Part shown: one piece after another, positions 1 to 7,670 of the stretch
Numbering within the stretch: the first letter of the stretch is position 1
Layout: each line of letters starts with the position of its first letter
NCBI RefSeq assembly: GCF_051297175.1
Contig: NZ_JBINNY010000001.1
Location: forward strand, 992,001 to 1,056,000
Direction of reading: 5' to 3'
DNA: 64,000 nucleotides
Source: Dryocola sp051297175
Lineage (GTDB): Bacteria > Pseudomonadota > Gammaproteobacteria > Enterobacterales > Enterobacteriaceae
Program-made: the position numbers and the translations under genes
Notes under the pieces: model-generated
What the model saw: the letters and a program-made list of their open reading frames with translations, nothing else
The model's database searches: none
Told to the model about the DNA's origin: nothing

Positions 1-790
1 GATGGAAGGCGCAGACAACTACGGCAACGTGCAGTTTACCGGCTACTACACGCCGGTGGTGCAGGCGCGCTACACCCGTCAGGGCGAGTTCCAGTACCCA
101 ATCTATCGCATGCCGCCTAAACGTGGCCGCCTGCCGTCGCGCGCAGAGATTTACAGCGGCGCGCTGGGCGACAGCTATATTCTCGCCTACAGCAATTCTC
201 TGATGGACAACTTCATTATGGACGTGCAGGGCAGCGGCTATATCGACTTTGGCGATGGGCAGCCACTCACTTTCTTCGGCTATGCGGGCAAAAACGGCCA
301 CGCGTACCGCAGCATCGGCAAGGTGCTTATCGATCGCGGCGAAGTGAAGAAAGAAGATATGTCGATGCAGGCGATTCGCCACTGGGGCGAAACCCACAGC
401 CAGGCCGAAGTGCAGGAGCTGCTTGAGCAGAACCCTTCATTCGTGTTCTTTAAACCCGCGAGCTTTGCCCCTGTGAAGGGCGCGAGCGCGGTACCGTTGA
501 TTGGCCGCGCGTCGGTAGCGTCTGACCGTTCGATTATCCCGGCGGGCACCACGCTGCTGGCTGAAGTCCCGCTGCTGGATAACAACGGCAAATTCAACGG
601 GCAGTATGAGCTGCGCGTGATGGTAGCGCTGGACGTGGGCGGCGCGATTAAGGGTCAGCACTTCGACATCTATCAGGGCATTGGGCCGGAAGCGGGGCAT
701 CGCGCGGGCTGGTACAACCATTATGGTCGCGTCTGGGTGCTGAAAAACGCGCCGGGTGCAGGCGCGGGCGGCAACGTCTTTAGCGGTTAA
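1..790 (+). CDS. mltA: Membrane-bound lytic murein transglycosylase A (C-terminal part, cut by the window edge)
   Basis: MltA is an outer-membrane lipoprotein that cleaves the MurNAc-GlcNAc bond of peptidoglycan to give 1,6-anhydro-muropeptides. The reading frame is already open at the first base, so about 100 N-terminal residues with the signal peptide and lipobox lie outside the window. About 262 residues are visible. They include the 3D-type C-terminal segment GGAIKGQHFDIYQG, whose Asp in HFDIYQG corresponds to the family's catalytic aspartate, followed by GPEAGHRAGWYNHYGRVW. The protein ends in AGGNVFSG as in E. coli MltA. A strong terminator follows at 816, so it is transcribed separately from tcdA. 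Confidence 0.95.
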   Translation, partial: MEGADNYGNVQFTGYYTPVVQARYTRQGEFQYPIYRMPPKRGRLPSRAEIYSGALGDSYILAYSNSLMDNFIMDVQGSGYIDFGDGQPLTFFGYAGKNGHAYRSIGKVLIDRGEVKKEDMSMQAIRHWGETHSQAEVQELLEQNPSFVFFKPASFAPVKGASAVPLIGRASVASDRSIIPAGTTLLAEVPLLDNNGKFNGQYELRVMVALDVGGAIKGQHFDIYQGIGPEAGHRAGWYNHYGRVWVLKNAPGAGAGGNVFSG

Positions 791-815
791 TGCGGCTAAC
801 TTTCCACCTTCAACG

Positions 816-844
816 AACGGGCTGTATAATCAGCCCGTTTTTTT
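816..844 (+). terminator. Rho-independent terminator after mltA
   Basis: The arms AACGGGCTG and CAGCCCGTT form a perfect 9-bp stem around the loop TATAAT. The stem is followed by a run of T, and it lies 26 bases after the mltA stop and just before the tcdA ribosome site. Confidence 0.9.
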
Positions 845-862
845 ATTCCCGAGGATATCCCG

Positions 863-1663
863 ATGTCTGTAGTTCTTTCCGATGCCTGGCTGCAACGTTT
901 TGGCGGCACCGCTCGTCTTTATGGGCGTGACGCTCTGCAACTGTTCGCCGAGGCGCACGTGTGCGTCATCGGGATTGGCGGCGTCGGATCCTGGGCCGCA
1001 GAAGCGCTGGCGCGCACCGGCATCGGCGCGATTACGCTCATCGATATGGATGACGTCTGCGTGACCAACACTAACCGCCAGATTCACGCGCTGCGGGATA
1101 ACGTCGGCCAGGCAAAAACCGAGGTGATGGCCGCGCGCATCCGCGAGATAAACCCGGAATGCCGCGTTACCGTGGTGGACGACTTCATCACCGCAGATAA
1201 CGCCGCCCAGCTTCTAAGCCAGGGCTACAGCTACGTTATCGACGCCATCGACAGCGTGCGGCCAAAAGCCGCGCTGATAGCATTTTGCCGCCGCAATAAA
1301 ATCCCGCTGGTTACAACGGGCGGCGCGGGCGGGCAAATCGATCCCACGCAGATTCAGGTTACCGATCTGGCGAAGACCATTCAGGACCCGCTGGCGGCAA
1401 AGCTGCGCGAAAGGCTGAAAAGCGATTTTGGCGTGGTGAAGAACAGTAAAGGCAAGCTGGGCGTGGACTGCGTGTTTTCCACCGAGGCGCTGGTGTATCC
1501 GCAGGCGGATGGTTCGGTGTGCGCGATGAAAAGCACCGCCGAAGGGCCGAAGCGCATGGACTGTGCGTCAGGTTTTGGCGCGGCAACCATGGTCACCGCA
1601 AGCTTTGGCTTTGTGGCGGTTTCCCACGTGTTGAAGAAGATGATGGCGAAGGCGCGGCGTTAG
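863..1663 (+). CDS. tcdA: tRNA threonylcarbamoyladenosine dehydratase
   Basis: TcdA (CsdL, YgdL) uses ATP to dehydrate t6A37 of ANN-decoding tRNAs to the cyclic ct6A form. The 266-residue protein is an E1/ThiF-like enzyme. A Rossmann nucleotide-binding motif VIGIGGVGSWAAEAL lies near residues 35-50, followed by the ThiF-type segment YVIDAIDSVRPKAAL, and the C-terminal end carries a hydrophobic amphipathic helix. ATG at 863 is preceded by GAGGA seven bases upstream. The sulfur-transfer partners CsdA and CsdE are encoded convergently just downstream, as in E. coli, where the CsdA-CsdE pair supports TcdA activity. Confidence 0.95.
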   Translation: MSVVLSDAWLQRFGGTARLYGRDALQLFAEAHVCVIGIGGVGSWAAEALARTGIGAITLIDMDDVCVTNTNRQIHALRDNVGQAKTEVMAARIREINPECRVTVVDDFITADNAAQLLSQGYSYVIDAIDSVRPKAALIAFCRRNKIPLVTTGGAGGQIDPTQIQVTDLAKTIQDPLAAKLRERLKSDFGVVKNSKGKLGVDCVFSTEALVYPQADGSVCAMKSTAEGPKRMDCASGFGAATMVTASFGFVAVSHVLKKMMAKARR

Positions 1664-1683
1664 TTTTTTGGGGTGAATAGTGG

Positions 1684-1767
1684 GCGTCGGATGGCGCGTT
1701 CGCTTATCCGACCTATAATTTCGCAGTTGAACGCAGGTCGGATAAGGCGTATGCCGCCATCCGACGC
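1684..1767. repeat. REP/BIME pair between tcdA and csdE
   Basis: Two imperfect palindromes of the GTCGGATGGCGC / TTATCCGAC kind lie in opposite orientations (about 1684-1714 and 1735-1767). They sit between the convergent genes tcdA and csdE, the usual place for such elements. Confidence 0.85.
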
Positions 1768-1784
1768 TAGCTCTTCACCGTTAA

Positions 1785-2225
1785 TTATTCGCTTGCCGCC
1801 TTTCGCACCGCTTCCGCTAATGCCGCCAGCCCGCTGCTGCGCGAGGCGCTTAGCTGATTGCGTAACCCCAGTTCGTCAAAAAGCGCCAGCGGATCTGCGT
1901 TGCGCAGCTCTTCTGCCGTTTTTCCCTCAACCGCCGTCAGCAGCACCGCCAGCAGGCCGCGCACGATGCGCCCTTCGCTGTCTCCGTAGAAGTGCATTTT
2001 ACCGTCCGCCGCGCGCTCGTGACCGAGCCAGACGCGGTTCTCGCAGCCGGCAATCTCAATATCCTCGCGCTTAAGATCTGCGGGCAGGGCTGGCAGCTGT
2101 TTGCCGAGCATAATCAGCTGGCGATATTTATCTTCCCACTGCTGGAGCGGCTCGAAGACCGCGCGAAGCGTGTCCGGGGTAATCGTGCTGCCAAACGGAT
2201 GGCCCGCTAAAAATCCACTCGTCAT
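1785..2225 (-). CDS. csdE: Cysteine desulfurase sulfur acceptor subunit
   Basis: CsdE is a SufE-like sulfur acceptor that takes persulfide sulfur from CsdA. The 146-residue protein has the SufE fold signature. Its acceptor cysteine falls at residue 61 in IAGCENRVWLG, the same position as the active Cys61 of E. coli CsdE. The gene follows csdA directly (csdA TAA then csdE ATG with no spacer), so the two are translationally coupled. Their neighbourhood with tcdA fits a role in ct6A formation, although a general role in sulfur transfer is also described for the family. Confidence 0.95.
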   Translation of the reverse strand: MTSGFLAGHPFGSTITPDTLRAVFEPLQQWEDKYRQLIMLGKQLPALPADLKREDIEIAGCENRVWLGHERAADGKMHFYGDSEGRIVRGLLAVLLTAVEGKTAEELRNADPLALFDELGLRNQLSASRSSGLAALAEAVRKAASE

Positions 2226-3431
2226 TTATTCCCCCAGAATATCCAGCGCGCGGTCGATGGCTTTCACCAGCGCGTCCACGTCGCTTTGCGTGTTGTAAGG
2301 CGCGAAAGAGGCGCGCAGGGTGCCGCTGACGCCCAGGGCGGCGAGCAGCGGCTGTGCGCAGTGCTGCCCGGCACGAAGCGCAATGCCCGATTCTGCGAGC
2401 AGCGTGACCATATCGCTGTGGTGAACCCCTGCAAAATCAAAGGCCAGCAGGCTCGAGTCCTGACAGCGGAAGCTGCGAAAGCCCGGTCGCTTCATCAGTT
2501 CGGCTTCCGCAAGCGTTGCCAGGCCTTGGCTGTAGGCTTCGGCTTCCGTAACGTTGATTTCGGTAAGCCATTCCAGCACGGCGCTCAGGCCAATCACCCC
2601 CGCAACGTTTGGCGTACCCGCTTCGAAGCGATAGGGCACCGCCTGGGTTTTGAAGCCGTCGAACGAGACATGGGTGATCATTTTGCCGCCGCCAAGCCAC
2701 GGCGACATGCCTTCCAGCAGTGCGGTTTTGCCGTACAGCGCGCCGATGCCGGTTGGGCCGTAGAGCTTGTGGGCGGAAAAAGCGTAGAAGTCGATGTTAA
2801 GCCGCTGCACGTCCGGCGGGCAGTGAACCACGCCCTGCGCGCCATCGACCATGACGACAGCCCCCACGCCATGAGCGAGGGTGATGGCCTTCGCCAGATC
2901 CGGGCAGCCCCCGGTCACGTTCGACATCTGCCCAAGCGCCAGAATTTTAGTGCGCTCGTTTAGCAGGCCGGGGAGCAGCGTAAGGTCTGCCAGTAAGTCT
3001 TTACCTATCGGTAATTTGACGATTCGTGCGCCGGTCTGCTCGGCAACCATCAGCCACGGCACGAAGTTAGCGTGGTGTTCCGCTTCGCTGATGATGATTT
3101 CGTCACCGGGCTGCAGGCGCGGACGTGCGTAGCACTGGGCGACCAAATTAATGGCTTCGGTGGTGCCGCGCGTCCAGACGATATCTTTTCCCGATGGGGC
3201 ATTAAGCAGGGCCGCAACGCCGTCGCGGGCGGCTTCGTATCGAGCCGTGAGGCGCTGCGCCGTTGGGAACTGGCTGCGATGAACGTTGCCTGCGCTAAGG
3301 CTATAAAACTGCTGGCTGGCTTCAATTAAAGCCTGGGGTTTTAACGCCGTTGCCGCGCTGTCGAGATAGACGCCAGCATCCGCCAGCGCCGGGAATTGGC
3401 TGCGAAAATGGGCGGGATTAAATGCTTTCAT
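2226..3431 (-). CDS. csdA: Cysteine desulfurase CsdA
   Basis: CsdA is a PLP-dependent class V aminotransferase-fold enzyme that removes sulfur from cysteine (and selenium from selenocysteine). Starting at the ATG at 3431 (MKAFNPAHF) gives 401 residues, the usual length. A longer frame reaching 3467 adds 12 residues without family support. With this start the PLP lysine is K222 in FSAHKLYGPTGIG and the catalytic cysteine is C358 in LRAGQHCAQPLL, both at the family's positions. It is cotranscribed with csdE and diverges from ygdI. Confidence 0.95.
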   Translation of the reverse strand: MKAFNPAHFRSQFPALADAGVYLDSAATALKPQALIEASQQFYSLSAGNVHRSQFPTAQRLTARYEAARDGVAALLNAPSGKDIVWTRGTTEAINLVAQCYARPRLQPGDEIIISEAEHHANFVPWLMVAEQTGARIVKLPIGKDLLADLTLLPGLLNERTKILALGQMSNVTGGCPDLAKAITLAHGVGAVVMVDGAQGVVHCPPDVQRLNIDFYAFSAHKLYGPTGIGALYGKTALLEGMSPWLGGGKMITHVSFDGFKTQAVPYRFEAGTPNVAGVIGLSAVLEWLTEINVTEAEAYSQGLATLAEAELMKRPGFRSFRCQDSSLLAFDFAGVHHSDMVTLLAESGIALRAGQHCAQPLLAALGVSGTLRASFAPYNTQSDVDALVKAIDRALDILGE

Positions 3432-3628
3432 GGTTGTCCTCGTTTCAATGCGTAGATCGTGGCGCATTTCTTAAGGCTGCACAAGGCGTGTGTAACCCTC
3501 AGAATATTCTGGTTAACCTGGCAAAGTCAGAAAAGAGAGTTATGCTAATTATTGTTAGGCTAAGGTTTCAGCCTGTAAGCAGAAGAGATTTAAGTAGCAT
3601 TAAAATCTACATACAAGGAGAAGGAAAT

Positions 3629-3856
3629 ATGAATAAGGCAGCCGCAATTGTATCTGCATGTATGATGACTTTCGCACTAGCAGCATGTTCCAGCCCGAAC
3701 TACGTCATGCACACCAATGACGGACGTACTATCGTCTCTGATGGTAAACCTAAGACCGATGATGAAACTGGCATGATTAAGTATAAAGATGCCAACGGTA
3801 ACCAGCAGCAGATCAACCGTTCTGACGTGAAAGAAATGGTTGCGCTTGAGAAGTAA
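3629..3856 (+). CDS. ygdI: Small YgdI/YgdR-family lipoprotein
   Basis: This is a 75-residue predicted outer-membrane lipoprotein of the YgdI/YgdR family, function unknown. The signal peptide ends in the lipobox FALAAC, with the lipidated cysteine at residue 20 followed by Ser-Ser. The mature part is a small SH3-like DUF903 domain (YVMHTNDGRTIVSDGKP). I chose ATG 3629 because AAGGAGAAGG lies just upstream. An in-frame extension back to 3422 would cross the csdA start and destroy the signal peptide. The 3' end abuts the GcvB terminator hairpin, which probably also ends this transcript. Confidence 0.93.
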   Translation: MNKAAAIVSACMMTFALAACSSPNYVMHTNDGRTIVSDGKPKTDDETGMIKYKDANGNQQQINRSDVKEMVALEK

Positions 3857-3865
3857 TTTTTAAGC

Positions 3866-4071
3866 AAAAAAAAGCACCGCTTTAAGCGGTGCTACATTAA
3901 TCACTATGGACAGACAGGGTAAATGTACAGGAAGTGAAAAAGGGGTAGCTTAGCTACCGGGGTCTGGAATGCCAGACCAATTGCAAACACAACAACACAA
4001 CATCACAACCGTAAGCCAAAAGCCCTCCAGAACACGCATTCCAGATAACTTTTCGTTCCGGCTCAGGAAGT
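3866..4071 (-). ncRNA. gcvB: GcvB small RNA
   Basis: GcvB is an Hfq-dependent sRNA that represses many amino-acid and peptide transporter mRNAs. The 206-nt span on the minus strand starts with ACTTCCTGAGCCGGAACG. It contains the G/U-rich R1 seed (opposite 3982-4008, seen on the plus strand as repeated ACAACA/CAACAC), and ends in a GCACCGC/GCGGTGC hairpin plus eight U (3866-3892). Length, start and seed match E. coli GcvB. It lies divergent to gcvA and convergent with ygdI, as in E. coli. The second hairpin (GGTCTGGAATGCCAGACC) differs in its loop from the E. coli one. Confidence 0.95.
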
Positions 4072-4077
4072 GCCGCC

Positions 4078-4106
4078 ACTATAGGTATTTGCTGGTGCAT
4101 CCTCAA
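4078..4106 (-). promoter_or_regulatory. gcvB promoter
   Basis: On the minus strand a TTGAGG -35 (4106-4101) and a TATAGT -10 (4083-4078) are separated by 17 bases and placed 6 bases before the GcvB 5' end at 4071. A CTAAT pentamer, the reported GcvA recognition core, is present at 4139-4143 between this promoter and gcvA. Confidence 0.75.
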
Positions 4107-4199
4107 CGGACAATTTATAATGGCTCAGATAAAAAAAACTAATAGGTTAATGTAAATTACCTGTTTGTTAACAGCCATTAACAATTAAGCCTGTCAACT

Positions 4200-5117
4200 A
4201 TGTCCAAGCGCTTGCCACCTCTGAATGCATTACGCGTTTTTGATGCCGCCGCACGTCACCTGAGTTTTACCAAAGCGGCCGAAGAGCTTTTCGTCACACA
4301 GGCGGCCGTTAGCCACCAGATTAAGTCCCTTGAGGACTTTTTAGGGCTAAAACTGTTCCGTCGCCGCAACCGTTCCCTGCTGCTAACCGAAGAAGGTCAG
4401 AGCTATTATCTCGATATCAAAGAGATTTTTTCCCAGCTCACCGAGGCGACGCGCAAACTCCAGGCCCGTAGCGCGAAAGGCGCGTTGACGGTAAGTTTAT
4501 TACCGAGTTTTGCCATTCACTGGCTGGTGCCGCGGCTGACAAGCTTTAACTCAGCTTATCCGGGAATCGACGTGCGTATTCAGGCCGTCGACCGTCAGGA
4601 AGATAAACTTTCCGATGATGTAGACGTGGCTATTTTCTACGGGCGCGGCAACTGGCCGGGCCTGCGCGTTGAAAAATTGTACGCTGAATACCTGCTGCCG
4701 GTGTGCTCCCCGATGTTGCTGACGGGTGATAAGCCGATCAAAACCCCGGAAGACCTCGCAAACCACACCCTATTACACGACGCCTCGCGCCGCGACTGGC
4801 AAACCTACACCCGCCAGCTGGGCGTGAGCCATATTAATGTGCAGCAGGGGCCGATTTTCAGCCACAGCGCCATGGTGCTGCAGGCCGCGATTCACGGGCA
4901 GGGGGTTGCGCTGGCGAATAACGTTATGGCGCAGTCGGAAATCGAAGCGGGCCGCCTGGTCTGCCCGTTTAATGATGTTCTGGTGAGCAAAAATGCCTTT
5001 TATCTGGTTTGTCATGACAGTCAGGCAGAACTCGGTAAAATAGCGGCATTCCGGCAGTGGATCCTGGCGAAAGCCGCCAGTGAGCAAGAAAAGTTCCGCT
5101 TTCGTTACGACCAATAA
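4200..5117 (+). CDS. gcvA: Glycine cleavage system transcriptional regulator GcvA
   Basis: GcvA is a LysR-type regulator that activates gcvTHP with glycine, represses it with purines together with GcvR, and activates gcvB. The 305-residue protein has the N-terminal winged HTH (LRVFDAAARHLSFTKAAEEL, then VTQAAVSHQIKSLEDFLGLK) at residues 9-55 and a periplasmic-binding-like effector domain after it. It is divergent from gcvB with about 128 bases between the 5' ends, containing CTAAT motifs. Length and sequence match the E. coli protein. Confidence 0.96.
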   Translation: MSKRLPPLNALRVFDAAARHLSFTKAAEELFVTQAAVSHQIKSLEDFLGLKLFRRRNRSLLLTEEGQSYYLDIKEIFSQLTEATRKLQARSAKGALTVSLLPSFAIHWLVPRLTSFNSAYPGIDVRIQAVDRQEDKLSDDVDVAIFYGRGNWPGLRVEKLYAEYLLPVCSPMLLTGDKPIKTPEDLANHTLLHDASRRDWQTYTRQLGVSHINVQQGPIFSHSAMVLQAAIHGQGVALANNVMAQSEIEAGRLVCPFNDVLVSKNAFYLVCHDSQAELGKIAAFRQWILAKAASEQEKFRFRYDQ

Positions 5118-5164
5118 GTAAATCTTCGCGCGGTTGTGCCGCGCCTTACCTTTAGGGTTACACC

Positions 5165-5560
5165 ATGACCAGCCGTTTCATGCTGATTTTTACCGCTATC
5201 AGTGGCTTTATTTTCGTTGCCCTCGGCGCCTTTGGTGCGCACGTATTGAGCAAATCTCTTGGCGTTGTGGAGATGGGCTGGATTCAGACGGGCCTTGAGT
5301 ATCAGGCGTTTCACACGCTGGCTATTTTTGGCCTTGCGGTGGCGATGCAGCGCCGCATTAGCATTTGGTTTTACTGGAGCAGCGTTTTTATGGCGCTCGG
5401 TACCGTCTTATTTAGCGGCAGCCTTTATTGTCTGGCGCTCTCGCATTTACGCCTGTGGGCGTTCGTTACACCCGTCGGCGGGGTCTGTTTCCTCGCCGGC
5501 TGGATTTTGATGTTGATTGGTGCAATGCGCCTGAAACGTAGGGGCGTAAGCCATGAATAA
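5165..5560 (+). CDS. ygdD: DUF423 inner-membrane protein YgdD
   Basis: A 131-residue integral membrane protein of the DUF423 family, function unknown. Four hydrophobic stretches are visible, beginning MLIFTAISGFIFVALGAFGAH and ending WILMLIGAMRLKRR, the last with a positive C-terminal tail. The family's GAFGAH motif is present near residue 20. It ends 8 bases inside rlmM, so the two are translationally coupled. The order gcvA-ygdD-rlmM is conserved in enterobacteria, but the link gives no functional clue. Confidence 0.93.
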   Translation: MTSRFMLIFTAISGFIFVALGAFGAHVLSKSLGVVEMGWIQTGLEYQAFHTLAIFGLAVAMQRRISIWFYWSSVFMALGTVLFSGSLYCLALSHLRLWAFVTPVGGVCFLAGWILMLIGAMRLKRRGVSHE

Positions 5561-6656
5561 TAAAGTTATTTTGTACTGCCGCCAGGGCTTTGAAAAAGAG
5601 TGCGCGGCAGAAATTACCGATAAAGCGGGCCAGCGGAACGTCTTCGGTTTTGCCCGCGTGAAAGAAAGCAGCGGCTATGTCATCTTCGAATGCTATCAGC
5701 CGGAAGACGCCGACAGGCTGGCGCGGGAGCTGCCGTTTAGCGATCTGATCTTTGCCCGTCAGATGATCGTTGCGGGCGAGCTGTTAAAGGATCTTCCGCC
5801 GGAGGATCGCATTACGCCTATTACCGGCATGCTGCAGGGAGTTGTCGAGAAGGGCGGCGATCTGCGCGTTGAGGTTGCGGATACCAACGAAAGCAAAGAG
5901 CTGATGAAGTTCTGTCGTAAGCTAACCGTGCCGCTGCGTTCCAGCCTGCGCGAAGCGGGCGTGCTGACCAACTACGAAACGGCGAAGCGCCCGGTGGTGC
6001 ACGTCTTCTTTATTGCCCCAGGCTGCTGCTATACCGGCTATTCCTACTCCAATAATAATTCACCGTTCTATATGGGCATTCCGCGTCTGAAGTTCCCATC
6101 CGACGCGCCAAGCCGTTCAACGCTCAAGCTGGAAGAGGCTTTCCACGTCTTTATTCCCGCAGACGAATGGGACGAGCGCCTGGCAAACGGTATGTACGCC
6201 GTGGATTTAGGTGCCTGCCCTGGCGGCTGGACCTATCAGCTAGTGAAACGCAACATGTGGGTTTCCTCCGTGGACAACGGCCCGATGGCGCAAAGCCTGA
6301 TGGATACCGGCCAGGTGACGTGGCTGCGTGAAGACGGTTTTAAATACAAGCCAACCCGCAGTAACATTTCGTGGATGGTGTGCGATATGGTGGAGAAGCC
6401 TGCGAAGGTCGCAAGCCTGATGGCAACCTGGCTAGTCAACGGCTGGTGCCGGGAAACCATTTTTAACCTCAAGCTGCCGATGAAAAAGCGCTATGAGGAG
6501 GTTTCCCAGAACATCGCCATGATCCGAGAAAAGCTGGAAGAAAACGGTATCAGCGCGCAGATTCAGGCGCGCCAGCTCTACCATGACCGTGAAGAAGTGA
6601 CGGTACACGTGCGCCGCATGTGGGCAGCCGTCGGCGGCCGCCGCGACGAGCGCTAG
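5553..6656 (+). CDS. rlmM: 23S rRNA 2'-O-ribose C2498 methyltransferase
   Basis: RlmM methylates the ribose of C2498 in the peptidyl-transferase centre of 23S rRNA using SAM. The 367-residue protein has an N-terminal THUMP-like part and a Rossmann methyltransferase domain. The SAM motif is DLGACPGGWTYQLVKRN at about residues 222-238, and the catalytic lysine region NLKLPMKKRYEE lies near 310. The length agrees with E. coli RlmM. It overlaps ygdD by 8 bases and is followed by a REP palindrome. Confidence 0.95.
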   Translation: MNNKVILYCRQGFEKECAAEITDKAGQRNVFGFARVKESSGYVIFECYQPEDADRLARELPFSDLIFARQMIVAGELLKDLPPEDRITPITGMLQGVVEKGGDLRVEVADTNESKELMKFCRKLTVPLRSSLREAGVLTNYETAKRPVVHVFFIAPGCCYTGYSYSNNNSPFYMGIPRLKFPSDAPSRSTLKLEEAFHVFIPADEWDERLANGMYAVDLGACPGGWTYQLVKRNMWVSSVDNGPMAQSLMDTGQVTWLREDGFKYKPTRSNISWMVCDMVEKPAKVASLMATWLVNGWCRETIFNLKLPMKKRYEEVSQNIAMIREKLEENGISAQIQARQLYHDREEVTVHVRRMWAAVGGRRDER

Positions 6657-6670
6657 GTTCCAGGTTTAAT

Positions 6671-6697
6671 GTCGGGTGGCGCAATGCTTACCCGACC
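6671..6697. repeat. Single REP palindrome after rlmM
   Basis: GTCGGGTGGCGC and GCTTACCCGAC form an imperfect palindrome between the convergent genes rlmM and xni. It belongs to the same REP type as the other repeats listed in this window. Confidence 0.8.
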
Positions 6698-6723
6698 AAC
6701 AAACAACCATCGTCATACCCCGC

Positions 6724-7488
6724 CTACGAGCGGCCGCTGGGCAACCTCAGCTGCTGCAAATTCCCGTCCAGCTTTAAATCCGTTTGCAGACGCGCGACCT
6801 GGCGACAGGTGAACGCGCTTTCTTTATGCTGCTCCAGCTTTTTGCGCCACTTCTCAGGCACTTCGTCCAGCCGCTGATACAGCTCCTCAAGCGTTGAAAA
6901 CTGGTTTATCAGCTGGGTCGCGCTTTTGGGCCCGATGCCCGCCACGCCTGGAATTTTGCTGCTGCTGATGCCCGCAAGCCCCCAGAAATCTGGCAGCTGC
7001 TGCGGCTGAACGCCGTATTCCTGGGCGATGAACGGCGCGTCCAGCCAGCGTTTCTGGAAGTAGTCTCGGATTTCGATGGTTGGGGCAAGAAGCTGACAAA
7101 AGCCTTTATCCGTGGACACGATGGTCGCGCGATGACCGCCCGCCGCGAGTTTGGCGGCAAGCGTGGCGGCGAGATCGTCCGCTTCGTTTCCCTGCGAGTG
7201 CCAGCATGCCACGCCGCGGCGGGTGAATGCCTCGCGGATGGAGGCCATTTCAAGCTGCAGGTTTTCCGGCATCGGCGCGCGTCCGGCTTTGTAATCTGGC
7301 AAAACCTGGTGCCGCCAGCCTTCGCGGCGGTCTTCATCGTCAAACACCGCAACGGCATGCGTCGGCTGGCTGTGGGTAATCAACAGCTCCAGGGCATGCA
7401 GGCAGGTATCGGCGCAGGGCGAGCCCTGTACCGCGTGAATGCGGCGAATCAGATTGAGGGCGTCGACGATAAGTAGATGAATGCTCAT
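6724..7488 (-). CDS. xni: Flap endonuclease Xni (ExoIX)
   Basis: Xni is a 5'-nuclease-superfamily flap endonuclease, related to the 5' domain of DNA polymerase I. The start at 7488 (MSIHLLIVDALN) gives 254 residues and aligns with the family N-terminus, which carries the metal-binding Asp. Other marks are VAVFDDEDRREGWRHQ, SQGNEADDLAATLAAKL and the helix-hairpin-helix PGVAGIGPKSATQL. A second in-frame ATG at 7506 (MESAKLMSI) has a much better ribosome site (GGAGGAAG eight bases upstream), so the true product may be 6 residues longer. The enzyme keeps the E. coli-like arrangement next to rlmM. Confidence 0.93.
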   Translation of the reverse strand: MSIHLLIVDALNLIRRIHAVQGSPCADTCLHALELLITHSQPTHAVAVFDDEDRREGWRHQVLPDYKAGRAPMPENLQLEMASIREAFTRRGVACWHSQGNEADDLAATLAAKLAAGGHRATIVSTDKGFCQLLAPTIEIRDYFQKRWLDAPFIAQEYGVQPQQLPDFWGLAGISSSKIPGVAGIGPKSATQLINQFSTLEELYQRLDEVPEKWRKKLEQHKESAFTCRQVARLQTDLKLDGNLQQLRLPSGRS

Positions 7489-7670
7489 AAGTTTTGCACT
7501 TTCCATAATGACTTCCTCCACTTTACCACTTCCCCCGCCGGGCGGCGAACGCGCGTTCTCTTTTCAGGAAAGCGCCTCGCAATTTTCACAATGAGTCGCG
7601 TAGAAAAGGCATTGCTTATTAATTTGATTGCTATGTATATTTTAACGAAGAAAAAAACAGAGAAAAATCC

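Noticed and set aside
1673..2074. 133-codon open frame over the BIME and the csdE 3' half
   Set aside because: It starts in a repeat and is low-complexity Arg/Pro/Ala antisense to csdE.
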